A DNA stretch of 13,734 bases from Bacteroidales bacterium (GCA_029934265.1 JAOZMN010000045.1:1-13734); one strand, 5' to 3'. Counted from the stretch's first letter, positions 1 through 7,150 are shown. Program-made: numbers and translations. Notes: generated by a model not told the origin, from the sequence alone.

Positions 1-56
1 TTTTGTTCAATGATACGGTAGATTCAATGGTGTAATGGTATAATATAATTATTCAT

Positions 57-416
57 TCAATTATACTTTGCGATAATTATTACTCCTGCCATTATAAATC
101 CAACTCCTATCCATCTTGATAAAGGGACAGTTTCGTTGAAAATAAATATGGCGGCAAGCATTCCGAAAACATAGCTTATACTTATCATCGGATAGGCAAC
201 GCTAAATTCAAAATGCTTGAGTATATACACCCACAAAAGTGTTGCAGATGCAATGCTTATTCCGGAAAGTGCAAGTTTCCAATTTATTAAAAGTGCTTTG
301 AAATAATCCCACGAAAATGTAAAGCCGTTGATTTTCTTTGATGCAAGTTTTAAAAATATTTGCGATGAAACCAAAAACAAACTTTGAAGCGTAGAAAGTA
401 AAATTAATTTGAACAT
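57..416 (-). CDS. Four-helix EamA/SMR-type membrane transporter subunit
   Basis: A 119-residue protein with four predicted hydrophobic helices at roughly residues 3-24, 44-67, 72-93 and 99-117. The motif around Asn94-Glu95 (FNETVPLSRWIGV), followed by the glycine-rich last helix, is typical of the C-terminal part of EamA/DMT-superfamily repeats. The length equals one EamA repeat, like ArnE/ArnF or EmrE, so it should work as a dimer or with a partner. The membrane-embedded Glu in helix 1 that EmrE-type drug antiporters need is not seen; a lipid-linked or polyisoprenoid-type substrate (ArnE/F-like) is therefore a better guess than drug efflux, but this is inference. Its ATG lies inside the end of the preceding KS-like gene (13-bp overlap), so it is the last visible gene of the operon and is translationally coupled. 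It may help move the pigment lipid or a precursor across the inner membrane. Confidence 0.75.
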   Translation of the reverse strand: MFKLILLSTLQSLFLVSSQIFLKLASKKINGFTFSWDYFKALLINWKLALSGISIASATLLWVYILKHFEFSVAYPMISISYVFGMLAAIFIFNETVPLSRWIGVGFIMAGVIIIAKYN

Positions 417-1477
417 TTATTCAATAAAATTAAAGAGTGGTCTTTATTCTTAAAATGATTGTGAAATAAAATATGAGTTGTATTTTTCCTTTCTTTTCCG
501 TCTTGTAAACAATGTGCAGGAAAAATTCCTTTTTTCAAACTGCTTGCCGCAACATTAAGACCGTAAGCGGCTGAAGTGTAAAATTCTCCGCAAATATTTT
601 TGTAAAATGCCGTTTTTTCGGACAAAAACAAATTTTTACCAATATCTGTATATACCTTATCGTTTTGAGCATCTCCACTCATTCCCGTCAAATAAATATC
701 TATATCTTCGATATTAAGTCCTTGTGCCTGAATAAATTGTTCGATTTTTTGTTCTATCGGCACGGTCGGCTTATAAAATAAATCCATTGCTTTTATTAAA
801 GCGTAAGAATTTTTGTTTTGTTGTGAAGACAACATAAAACTTATACTCCCTTCGCCGGAAAACGAACCTTTTGTTTTTGTATTTCGCACAAATTGTAAAG
901 TATCATTAACTGTATCCGCCCAATATCCTATCCGCTTCAGTAATGTAAAATAATTCGGAGTCATTTGGTCGCTACCTGTTACCAAAGCGGAATCAATTTT
1001 TTTCTGTTTGAACAATAAAGCAGCATCGACAAGAGCATTTTCAAAAGATACGCCTCTGTGAATATAAGTGTTATTATAGGATTTACAATCCAAATTTATG
1101 GCAATTTGCGAACTTATGGAATTATGTGTTGATTGTATAAAGAAACTTGGTTTGAGAAATTTTTCTTCATTGCGAATCATCGAGTCCAAAAATTTTTCGG
1201 TATCTTCTATACAACCCAAACCGGTGCCTGTAATAATTGCGTCCGGCATTTCGATACCGGACTCACTTATAGCATGCTTTGCCGTAATAATGGAGCGTTT
1301 TATAATTTTACTTATTCTTCGAGAAACTGCCGGAGTAAAAAAATCTCTGTAATTAGGCTCTATACAGGAAACACGGGGAGTATCATAAGAAACAGGATTA
1401 AAAATACCATCTTCGGAAAGCGGTTTTTGTATCGAAATACTTCCTATACCATTTATATATATCGGATTTATAATCAT
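404..1477 (-). CDS. Ketosynthase-like protein lacking the catalytic triad (CLF-like)
   Basis: A 357-residue thiolase-fold protein aligning over its length with FabF-type ketosynthases, although somewhat short. Recognisable landmarks are IITGTGLGC (81-89), the helix after the nucleophile position (FENALVDAALL, 146-156), ALVTGSDQM (164-172), a GEGSISFML segment (208-216) and TSAAYG (301-306). Aligned with the intact neighbour, the nucleophile Cys is Gly142 (HRGVS), the first His is Gly265 (LTGMSGD) and the second His is Glu298 (CGEFY). It cannot condense by the normal mechanism. Chain-length factors of type II PKSs and the aryl-polyene protein ApeC are inactive KS paralogues that pair with an active KS. 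It starts 63 nt after the intact KS stop at 1541, which is the likely partner. The usual CLF Gln in place of Cys is absent, so this is a divergent version. Confidence 0.8.
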   Translation of the reverse strand: MIINPIYINGIGSISIQKPLSEDGIFNPVSYDTPRVSCIEPNYRDFFTPAVSRRISKIIKRSIITAKHAISESGIEMPDAIITGTGLGCIEDTEKFLDSMIRNEEKFLKPSFFIQSTHNSISSQIAINLDCKSYNNTYIHRGVSFENALVDAALLFKQKKIDSALVTGSDQMTPNYFTLLKRIGYWADTVNDTLQFVRNTKTKGSFSGEGSISFMLSSQQNKNSYALIKAMDLFYKPTVPIEQKIEQFIQAQGLNIEDIDIYLTGMSGDAQNDKVYTDIGKNLFLSEKTAFYKNICGEFYTSAAYGLNVAASSLKKGIFPAHCLQDGKERKNTTHILFHNHFKNKDHSLILLNKCSN

Positions 1478-1540
1478 CTGTAATTGGTGAAGTTATGAAC
1501 TTTTTAAATTGTAAATTCTATTTTTTTCAAATCTGTACGA

Positions 1541-2758
1541 TTATGTTGCCGACTCTATTTTTGAAAATACCAACGAAGTATTATTACCCCCAAAACCGAA
1601 TGAATTTGAGAGGACATGATTAACTTCTGTTTCGATATTAATTTCGGTTGGTTTGAACGGTAAAGTTTTAATTTGTTGTGAAAAATTTAAGTTTCCCGGA
1701 ATAAAATTATTATTCAAAGACAAAATTGAAATTACAGCTTCTACACAACCTGCTGCACTTGTGGTATGCCCTGTCAGTGGTTTTGTAGAACTTATATGAG
1801 GCGGATTATCTCCGAAAACTCTAACAACTGCTCTACCTTCCGATTCGTCATTGTTTGGCGTTCCGGTTCCGTGAGCATTTATATAATCAATATCGGTTGG
1901 CTGTAAATTGCTTGTTTTCAGTGCCATATCCATAGCAATAAATGCTCCGTTGCCTTCCGGCGACGATGCTGTTTGATGATAGGCATCACAAGCATTTCCG
2001 TAACCTGATAATTTCGCAAGTGGTTTTACGGCTCGTTTGTCGATAGTTTTTTTAGCTTCCAATACGCAAAAAGCAGCTGCTTCTCCCAAATTTATTCCGG
2101 CTCTCGTTTCATCAAACGGACGACAAACTTTATCGTCTAAAATCATTAAAGTTTTAAATCCGTTCAAATGAAATTTAGTCAAACATTCACTTCCGCCGAC
2201 TATCGCAATATCAACAACACCTTCATTTATAAGATTTTGTCCTAAAATAAAAGCATTTGCCGCCGATGAACAGGCGGTCGAGGGTGTCGAAACGTAAGAA
2301 ATTCCTCCAAAATAATCGGCGATACTTTCGGTACACGAACCGCAATCATGAGCTTCAATATATTCGTTATACTTATCGTTTTCGAGAAAATCGAAATAGT
2401 ATAATTCACTTTTTTCCATTCCGCCAACGGTAGTTCCGTTGATAAGTGCAACTCTGAATTTTCCGTCAAGTGTCAATTTTGCTTGTGTAATAGCCTCTTT
2501 CACTGCAATTTTTGCCATCAAAGAGGTTCGTGTTACAATCTGTCCCGCTTCGATATTCAAAATTTCCATCATTTGATTATCAGTCAGACTGACTTCTGCA
2601 CTCGGCAAATCGTGAATTGTATCTATATGATTTATTTTTCCGATTCCCGATTTACTTTCACGCAAAGAAATCAATGTTTCATCTACACCGATTCCTATGG
2701 CAGAAATTATTCCCATACCTGTTATAAACACAGACTCCGACTGTTCCGACATCTTCAT
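1541..2758 (-). CDS. Beta-ketoacyl-ACP synthase (KS3), intact FabF-like
   Basis: A 405-residue FabF/KAS II-like condensing enzyme with a complete Cys-His-His triad: Cys163 in STACSSAAN, His296 in NAHGTGTPNND and His331 in KPLTGHTTSAAG, plus Lys326 and the C-terminal SNSFGFGGNN motif. The N-terminal strand FITGMGIISAIG is present. It should catalyse decarboxylative condensation of malonyl-ACP with a growing acyl/aryl-polyene chain. Met1 and Met3 are both possible starts; no Shine-Dalgarno is seen at either. It is preceded by a 177-bp gap after the second ACP gene and followed by the triad-less KS-like gene, the arrangement expected for a KS:CLF pair. Chain elongation as a heterodimer is therefore inferred. 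The KS family assignment is certain; the exact step in the pathway is not. Confidence 0.92.
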   Translation of the reverse strand: MKMSEQSESVFITGMGIISAIGIGVDETLISLRESKSGIGKINHIDTIHDLPSAEVSLTDNQMMEILNIEAGQIVTRTSLMAKIAVKEAITQAKLTLDGKFRVALINGTTVGGMEKSELYYFDFLENDKYNEYIEAHDCGSCTESIADYFGGISYVSTPSTACSSAANAFILGQNLINEGVVDIAIVGGSECLTKFHLNGFKTLMILDDKVCRPFDETRAGINLGEAAAFCVLEAKKTIDKRAVKPLAKLSGYGNACDAYHQTASSPEGNGAFIAMDMALKTSNLQPTDIDYINAHGTGTPNNDESEGRAVVRVFGDNPPHISSTKPLTGHTTSAAGCVEAVISILSLNNNFIPGNLNFSQQIKTLPFKPTEINIETEVNHVLSNSFGFGGNNTSLVFSKIESAT

Positions 2759-2803
2759 TATTCAATTAATAAAATTCACAAATTAAAAACTTCATAAATT
2801 AAG

Positions 2804-2828
2804 CCGGTGTAAAAATAGTATTTTCCGG
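2804..2828. other. Interrupted palindrome in gap before KS3
   Basis: In the 177-bp gap (2759-2935) between the second ACP and KS3 there is a dyad: CCGG (2804-2807), AAAATA (2812-2817), a central G, TATTTT (2819-2824) and CCGG (2825-2828). The inner 6+1+6 arms are perfect; the outer CCGG arms pair after a 4-nt bulge (2808-2811). The same gap has a longer-range inverted repeat, GTGTAAAAA (2807-2815) with TTTTTACAC (2915-2923). It could be an operator or mRNA structure ahead of KS3, or chance in AT-rich DNA. No good promoter is seen here. Confidence 0.3.
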
Positions 2829-2935
2829 TAATCAGCCCCTAAGGATTTGAAGTAAATAGCTGTAAATAAAATATTTATATTTGTTGTTTTTTGTTAAATT
2901 AAACCCTTAACGGCTTTTTACACAGAACCCACAAA

Positions 2936-3193
2936 TTAAATAGTGCGATTTTTACTTATATATTCTGCCATTGTCAAAATAGATTTAAAAATATCTCTTC
3001 CTTGATTAGCATCTTTCAATTTTATTCCGTAATCTTTTTCCATCAGAACGATTAATTCGAGTGCATCAATCGAATCCAAACCTAAACCATCTCCGAACAG
3101 AGGGTCGTCATTTCCGATGTCTTCTATTGTAATATCTTCTAAATTAAGTACTTTAATAATTTCAGTTTTAAGCTCTATAATCAATTTTTCCAT
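2936..3193 (-). CDS. Acyl carrier protein (ACP2)
   Basis: An 85-residue acidic four-helix carrier protein with the phosphopantetheine site at Ser41 in the motif GLDSIDALEL. The upstream acidic loop (EDIGNDDPLFGDGLG) and the downstream helix II with LIVLMEKDYGIKL are typical ACP features. It needs a phosphopantetheinyl transferase, which is not in the window. It starts 15 nt after the half-KS gene and lies before KS3, so it is probably the carrier for the growing polyketide chain handled by those synthases. It is one of two carrier proteins in the cluster; aryl-polyene clusters such as that of E. coli also carry two (ApeE, ApeF). The start is the only sensible ATG and is preceded by A-rich sequence without a Shine-Dalgarno. 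Confidence 0.93.
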   Translation of the reverse strand: MEKLIIELKTEIIKVLNLEDITIEDIGNDDPLFGDGLGLDSIDALELIVLMEKDYGIKLKDANQGRDIFKSILTMAEYISKNRTI

Positions 3194-3208
3194 TTTATTC
3201 TGTTTTTA

Positions 3209-3826
3209 TTATTTATATAAATTTAAGATTGTATTTTTTTCAAATTTTAATTCCGTTTCTTTATCCTGTTTTTTAATCAGCATAACCAGAGCATCACTTT
3301 TTTGTCTGTAATAATCAACCCAACCGACAATGGCATATTTCATTTGATTGTCGATAAATGCTTGATTGACATAATCATAAAATGCAAAATTATTTTTTTT
3401 ACTGCTTACAAAAAAAATATTTTCTCCAAAAAATTTATGTCGTATAGATATTTCTCCCATAACGATATTAGGCAAAGTATATACGAAAACAGACGGACTC
3501 GGGAAATAATTGTCTCCGATTGTTTCAAGATAAACTTCATCTGTGTCCAAAGATGCCGAACTGTTCAACAAAAATATTCCGGTGTTATACTTCGGTTCCG
3601 TTCCGTAAAGTTCGGTGTTTTCCAATAAAATATCAACTGCCAAAAATCCTGTTTTGGCGAGCTTATCCATCTTAAAAAATTTTGGATATTTAATTTTTCG
3701 ACTCCGATACAACTCTACCAAAGATTTATCGGCTGTTTTTTCTTCCGAACTTTGAAATATATTTTCTCCATTCAAAAAACAAGCGTTATTTTTAATTTGA
3801 CAATATTTTATTACTGATAAATCCAT
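3209..3826 (-). CDS. N-terminal-half ketosynthase-like protein, no catalytic residues
   Basis: About 205 residues resembling only the first half of a KS, as in the Ketoacyl-synt_2-type (PF13723) domain; the family call is from memory. Matching landmarks (numbered from this ATG) are FKMDKLAKTGFLAVDILLE (about 51-69), GIFLLNSSASLDTDE (83-97), SPSVFVYTLPNIVMGEISI (110-128) and AIVGWVDY (165-172). Where a KS has its Cys there is HKFFGENIFFVS, with no Cys, and the second half with the two His motifs and GFGG is absent. There is no sign of recent decay: the frame is open, KS2 ends immediately before it and an ACP follows. The ATG overlaps the KS2 stop as TGATG, implying translational coupling; an upstream TTG in frame (3829) is a poorer start. 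It may be a structural or chain-length partner of KS2. Confidence 0.75.
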   Translation of the reverse strand: MDLSVIKYCQIKNNACFLNGENIFQSSEEKTADKSLVELYRSRKIKYPKFFKMDKLAKTGFLAVDILLENTELYGTEPKYNTGIFLLNSSASLDTDEVYLETIGDNYFPSPSVFVYTLPNIVMGEISIRHKFFGENIFFVSSKKNNFAFYDYVNQAFIDNQMKYAIVGWVDYYRQKSDALVMLIKKQDKETELKFEKNTILNLYK

Positions 3827-4974
3827 CAATCCGGTATTTTTTTTAATAAACCTACTGCGTTACAACCTCCGAATCCTGAAACGGTTTTAATACAACTGTT
3901 TAAAGTTTTTTCTTGAGTTTTGGTTATTATATTCAACGGTTTTGATACTCCGTTTTTTTCGTATCCCAAACTTTTAATCAATAAATTATTTTGTAAAGAA
4001 ACTGCTGACATAATTAACTCTAAAATTCCTGCCGCTCCCAATGTATGCCCGAAATAAGCTTTGAAACTATTTGTCGGAACATTCTCCAAACCTGCTCCGG
4101 TAAAGGCGATTGCTTCCATTTCATCGTTGTACGGCGTGGCGGTTCCGTGTGCATTTATAAAGCTGATTTCATTGTCGCCGTTTTTTAATATTTTATCTAA
4201 TCCCAAAAATAAGCCTGCTCCGGTACGTGAAGGTCCGGATATATGATTTGCATCATTAGTAATTGCTTCATTTTCAAGGATAATAGTTCCGGGAGCTAAT
4301 TCTTTTTCTGTTTTAACGGCACTGAAAATTGCGGTTGCCGCCGCTTCACCTATATTTAATCCGCTTCTTTGTGCATCAAAAGGTTTACAAGTTTGCTCCG
4401 ATAGTGCTTTGAAAGACTGAAAACCGGAAACCACAAATTTAGTTACAACATCTGCTCCGACTACCACTATATTATCGTAATTTCCTGTTTTGAGCAGTCG
4501 CTTAGCGGTAATTGCGGCTGTCAAACCCGAAATACAAGCGTTTGAAATTACCAAAGGTTCGTTTGTATTACCGAAAAATTCTGCTATTATTTTTGCGGAA
4601 TATCCAAGAAAAACCTCACTGTTATCGGAATTTGATTTGTTTTCTTTCAGATATTCAATATTTCCTTTTGTTGTCGATAAAATAAAAAGTGTTTTTTTAT
4701 CAGAAAGTTTAACGGAAGTATTTTTTGTCGCATTAAACACCGAAAGTATTGCCATTTTTTCAAATTTCGGCAATTTTTTTTCGGAAATTAAAGAAAATTT
4801 ACTGTCAAGAAGTTCATTATCAATAATTGAGGCACAAAAATTTTCAGAAACACCAAGCGTATCCGAAGCGTAATATTTCACACCGGTTTTACCGCTCTTT
4901 ACGGAAGTAAAATTTTCTTCCGTACTGAAACCCAATGGTGAAATAATATTATTTGATTTTAAATATATAAACAC
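3826..4974 (-). CDS. Beta-ketoacyl-ACP synthase (KS2), intact, GTG start
   Basis: A 382-residue condensing enzyme with a full triad: Cys147 in SNACISG, His276 in NAHGTATPYND and His310 in AYFGHTLGAAG, ending with VSGFGGCNA. It is about 20-30 residues shorter than typical FabF, mainly in loops, and the N-terminal strand (FIYLKSNNIISPLG) is atypical because the usual TGxG is replaced. An in-frame TAA lies a few codons upstream and no ATG is available, so it must start at GTG (4972-4974) or a non-canonical codon. The start sits 15 nt after a hairpin repeat (4990-5003), suggesting weak or regulated initiation. It is coupled by TGATG to the downstream half-KS. It is expected to condense malonyl-ACP units in polyene extension; precise substrate and partner are inferred. 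Confidence 0.9.
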   Translation of the reverse strand: MFIYLKSNNIISPLGFSTEENFTSVKSGKTGVKYYASDTLGVSENFCASIIDNELLDSKFSLISEKKLPKFEKMAILSVFNATKNTSVKLSDKKTLFILSTTKGNIEYLKENKSNSDNSEVFLGYSAKIIAEFFGNTNEPLVISNACISGLTAAITAKRLLKTGNYDNIVVVGADVVTKFVVSGFQSFKALSEQTCKPFDAQRSGLNIGEAAATAIFSAVKTEKELAPGTIILENEAITNDANHISGPSRTGAGLFLGLDKILKNGDNEISFINAHGTATPYNDEMEAIAFTGAGLENVPTNSFKAYFGHTLGAAGILELIMSAVSLQNNLLIKSLGYEKNGVSKPLNIITKTQEKTLNSCIKTVSGFGGCNAVGLLKKIPD

Positions 4975-4989
4975 TTTTTTTTGTTAATT

Positions 4990-5050
4990 CAGACCTCAGT
5001 CTGTTTTAATATTCTATAAGGTCTTCGACCTATTCAATGTTGCTTACGCA
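4990..5050. repeat. Intergenic hairpin repeat, copy A (before KS2)
   Basis: The plus strand reads CAGACCTCAGTCTG (4990-5003), a perfect 5-bp stem with a 4-nt loop, followed by TTTTAATATT (5004-5013). Over this core it matches copy C at 23 of 24 positions. A second small hairpin, AGGTC-TTC-GACCT, follows at 5019-5031. The tail TATTCAAT...TACGCA (5031-5050) resembles copy B. On the minus-strand transcript the hairpin ends 15 nt before the KS2 GTG. The rest of the 181-bp gap (5051-5155) is AT-rich, with an inverted pair ATTTACT (5070-5076) / AGTAAAT (5088-5094) and no convincing promoter. Confidence 0.6.
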
Positions 5051-5155
5051 CTCATGCAAATATCTGTAAATTTACTCATTACAAATAAGTAAATGTGTAA
5101 AAAAAGTATTTGTTGCACAAATAATGTAAGAACACTTACTTGTCAAAAATAACAG

Positions 5156-5572
5156 TTAAGAAAAATATTTTTTTTTCCACTCTTCGTAGAAGTCCGGGTT
5201 ATTCCAAACTAATTGATAATTTTTATCTAAAAAAACTTGAATACTTTCACCTGTTGCAATTAAAGATTTATCTTTTGTCGAAAAAATCTTGTAGTTAAAA
5301 CAAATTTTAGCGGCATCTGTCTTTTTGTAAATTACTTTTACAATCATCTTATCGCCATATACCAACGGCTTTTTATAATTAAAATCCAATTTTACCAAAG
5401 GAGCATAAAATCCTTCTCCGAATATTCTCAGATAACCCAAATTGTATTCTTTTCCGAATTCTTCTCTGGCATCTTCAAAATATTTAACATACGAACCGTG
5501 CCAAACGATGCCCATTGAGTCCACTTCGCTAAAACGAACTTCAATTTCTTTTTCTGCGAATAATTCTTCCAT
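5156..5572 (-). CDS. 4HBT-family hotdog acyl-CoA/ACP thioesterase
   Basis: A 138-residue single-hotdog protein of the YbgC/4-hydroxybenzoyl-CoA thioesterase type. The signature SEVDSMGIVWHGSYVKYFEDARE (15-37, shown here only by its key residues) places the catalytic Asp at 18 and the conserved His at 25, both present, followed by the long central helix. It should hydrolyse thioesters of CoA or ACP. Aryl-polyene and flexirubin clusters commonly contain such an enzyme, thought to release or proofread chains. Its ATG shares one base with the stop of the upstream dehydratase gene, so the two hotdog proteins are translationally coupled. The next gene, KS2, is 181 bp downstream. Thioesterase activity is well supported by motif; the physiological substrate is unknown. 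Confidence 0.88.
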   Translation of the reverse strand: MEELFAEKEIEVRFSEVDSMGIVWHGSYVKYFEDAREEFGKEYNLGYLRIFGEGFYAPLVKLDFNYKKPLVYGDKMIVKVIYKKTDAAKICFNYKIFSTKDKSLIATGESIQVFLDKNYQLVWNNPDFYEEWKKKYFS

Positions 5573-5997
5573 TACTGTTCTGCTATTTTCATTTCACAAT
5601 CGGCAATTACTTCGTCCGCTATGCGAACTGTCGCCTTTACTAACACAATATTAAAAATTTCGTCTTGAACATCAATACGAGTTTCAAGCCTTTCGTCTTC
5701 CAAAGGAAGTCTGTGTAAATTCAAGTTCTTAACCGAACCGATAAATCCTATTTTCACTCCGGACGAATTTAATACGGAATTAATATAGCCGAGCCTTGCG
5801 GCACAAGTTTGTGCTATATTTTCAACTATTCCCGATTCCGTAAAAACTTCTTTATCGAAAAATAAATTATCCGATTTTATTACAAAAGATGTTATCGTTG
5901 TTTGCTTATCGCATTGCAACAATTTATCAATCATAACAAAAGGCTCTTTTTGAGGCAAAAGAGAATGTATATCTATATCCGAAATATTCATTAACAT
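5572..5997 (-). CDS. FabZ/ApeP-like hotdog 3-hydroxyacyl-ACP dehydratase, Gln for His
   Basis: A 141-residue hotdog protein of the 3-hydroxyacyl-ACP dehydratase family. The N-terminal motif LLPQKEPFVMIDKL (13-26) corresponds to the FabZ LPHRyPFllvD motif, but the catalytic His is Gln16. The acidic partner is kept at Glu59 in SGIVENIAQTCAA. From memory, Bacteroidota proteins of this class often carry Gln here, so this looks like a subfamily trait rather than damage. In E. coli aryl-polyene synthesis two DH subunits (ApeI, ApeP) act together; here only this one is visible. It may be a partner subunit needing another dehydratase, or may use other chemistry. The start could be Met1 or Met3; it lies 1 nt after the methyltransferase stop and overlaps the thioesterase start by one base. 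Confidence 0.82.
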   Translation of the reverse strand: MLMNISDIDIHSLLPQKEPFVMIDKLLQCDKQTTITSFVIKSDNLFFDKEVFTESGIVENIAQTCAARLGYINSVLNSSGVKIGFIGSVKNLNLHRLPLEDERLETRIDVQDEIFNIVLVKATVRIADEVIADCEMKIAEQ

Positions 5998-5998
5998 T

Positions 5999-7066
5999 TT
6001 AATTTATGACACATTTAAGAATTGTATGACTTACTCCGACTTTATTATAAATTTTTTCAATTTTAAGTCCTGCTTTTTCGATAAGTTTATACATATCGTT
6101 TGTATGATACATCTGGCTGTTTCCGTTTGCAATGCAAGTAAAATAGAGACTTGTGGCAACTAAACTGTATCGTCCTGCGTCAGTAAGTTGGTTGTCCCAA
6201 AAAGTTTCCATAATATAAACAGCTCCATTTTCATTGATTGCTTTTTTTGCTTTTTTCAGAAGTTCAAGTATATCTTCTTGCGAGAAACAATCTAAAAACT
6301 GGCTCATCCAAACAATATCATAACCTGTCGGATATTTTTTTGTATGGTCGAGCAAATTTATTGCATAGCCGTCAATTCTATCCGAAAATCCGTGTTCTTC
6401 TATGTTTTTATAAGCATCTTTGAGCTGTCCGGGCAAATCGAGTATGGTGATTTTTACATCGGGATTGTACTCGGCACATTTTATGGAAAATTTACCGGTA
6501 TTTCCTCCTATATCCAATATTTTTTCAGGGTTAGATTCAAATAAAACGGGTAGTGCAACAGGAAAAGAATTATCGGAATAATAATGGTCGAACCCAAACC
6601 AACTTTCACGTACTTGTTCCGGCAATTCGGATAGGGCTTCATAAACAGTTGTCCAGTTTCCAAAAACTTTAAGTCCTTCCGGTTTTCCATTTACGATAGA
6701 TTTTTCCAAATCGTGAAAGCCAAGATAATTGACATCATGCGTAAAATCCATGTTTACTTTTGTCAATTCGTCTGCCATCATAAACCAGCCTGTTTTTGTT
6801 ATGAAAAATTTATAATCTTTTGCATAAACAAGTTCCAAACTTAATCCTGCTTCAAGTAAAACTTTAACTCCGTATTCCAAAAGTTTTAAGTCTTTGGCGA
6901 TTTCTTCAATGGTAATTCCCTCTTTACAAGTTTTTATTTTTTCTAATATTCCCAAGTTTCGTAAAGCTCTTGCAGCTTGAAACATTATAGGTGCAAATGC
7001 TATTTTCTGAGCATCGAACTGTGCTTGATAAGCTGATTTTTTATCATCTCCGAAATTATATTCCAT
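5999..7066 (-). CDS. SAM-dependent methyltransferase (OMT fold), probable aryl-head methylation
   Basis: A 355-residue two-domain methyltransferase of the plant-OMT/hydroxyneurosporene-methyltransferase type. Residues about 20-100 form a winged-helix dimerisation domain (APIMFQAARALRNLGIL, ITIEEIAKDL). The SAM domain follows, with motif I ILDIGGNTGKF (183-193) and the acidic loop TILDLPGQL (207-215). The segment FLDCFSQEDI (257-266) aligns with the FLHDWSDE motif of O-methyltransferases, so the catalytic base His is Asp259. Flexirubin and some aryl polyenes carry a methyl group on the phenol ring carbon; the lost His fits C-methylation, but O-methylation is not excluded. The start is supported by an AGGA Shine-Dalgarno (7074-7077) with 7-nt spacing. 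It is tightly joined to the dehydratase gene (1 nt). Confidence 0.87.
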   Translation of the reverse strand: MEYNFGDDKKSAYQAQFDAQKIAFAPIMFQAARALRNLGILEKIKTCKEGITIEEIAKDLKLLEYGVKVLLEAGLSLELVYAKDYKFFITKTGWFMMADELTKVNMDFTHDVNYLGFHDLEKSIVNGKPEGLKVFGNWTTVYEALSELPEQVRESWFGFDHYYSDNSFPVALPVLFESNPEKILDIGGNTGKFSIKCAEYNPDVKITILDLPGQLKDAYKNIEEHGFSDRIDGYAINLLDHTKKYPTGYDIVWMSQFLDCFSQEDILELLKKAKKAINENGAVYIMETFWDNQLTDAGRYSLVATSLYFTCIANGNSQMYHTNDMYKLIEKAGLKIEKIYNKVGVSHTILKCVIN

Positions 7067-7073
7067 AATATTT

Positions 7074-7077
7074 TCCT
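7074..7077 (-). promoter_or_regulatory. Shine-Dalgarno AGGA before methyltransferase
   Basis: The minus strand reads AGGAAAATATT before the ATG at 7066, giving 7 nt between AGGA and the start. Most other genes here have only A/T-rich leaders, so this site is unusual for the cluster and fixes the methyltransferase start. It lies between the start codon and hairpin repeat copy B (7085-7098), so hairpin formation would sit immediately 5' of it. Confidence 0.6.
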
Positions 7078-7084
7078 AACAATA

Positions 7085-7148
7085 CAGACTTTCGTCCGCT
7101 TTAATGTTTTTATTAATTATTAGCCTGTTATTCAATAGTTTATACGCA
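7085..7148. repeat. Intergenic hairpin repeat, copy B (before methyltransferase)
   Basis: The plus strand reads CAGACTTTCGTCCG (7085-7098), then CTTTAATGTT. It matches copy A at 18 of 24 core positions and again in a tail TATTCAAT...TACGCA (7129-7148; 15 of 20). As minus-strand RNA it is CGGAC-GAAA-GUCUG, a 5-bp stem with one G-U pair and a GNRA-type loop: the stem is preserved while the loop changes. It fills almost the whole gap between the acyltransferase stop and the methyltransferase start. Confidence 0.5.
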
Positions 7149-7150
7149 AA

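Noticed and set aside
1..56. Short minus-strand frame starting ATG at 56, overlapping the EamA stop region
   Set aside because: It ends after ten codons and shows no recognisable protein; too short to call, and the window edge prevents further reading.
2725..2750. CAGACTCCGACTG resembling the hairpin repeat
   Set aside because: It lies in the coding start of KS3, the stem does not pair properly and the TTTTAATATT tail is missing.
5144..5151. -7-like TATTTTTG on the minus strand upstream of KS2
   Set aside because: No -33 TTG at the expected spacing (it would fall in the thioesterase coding end), and such AT-rich octamers are common here.
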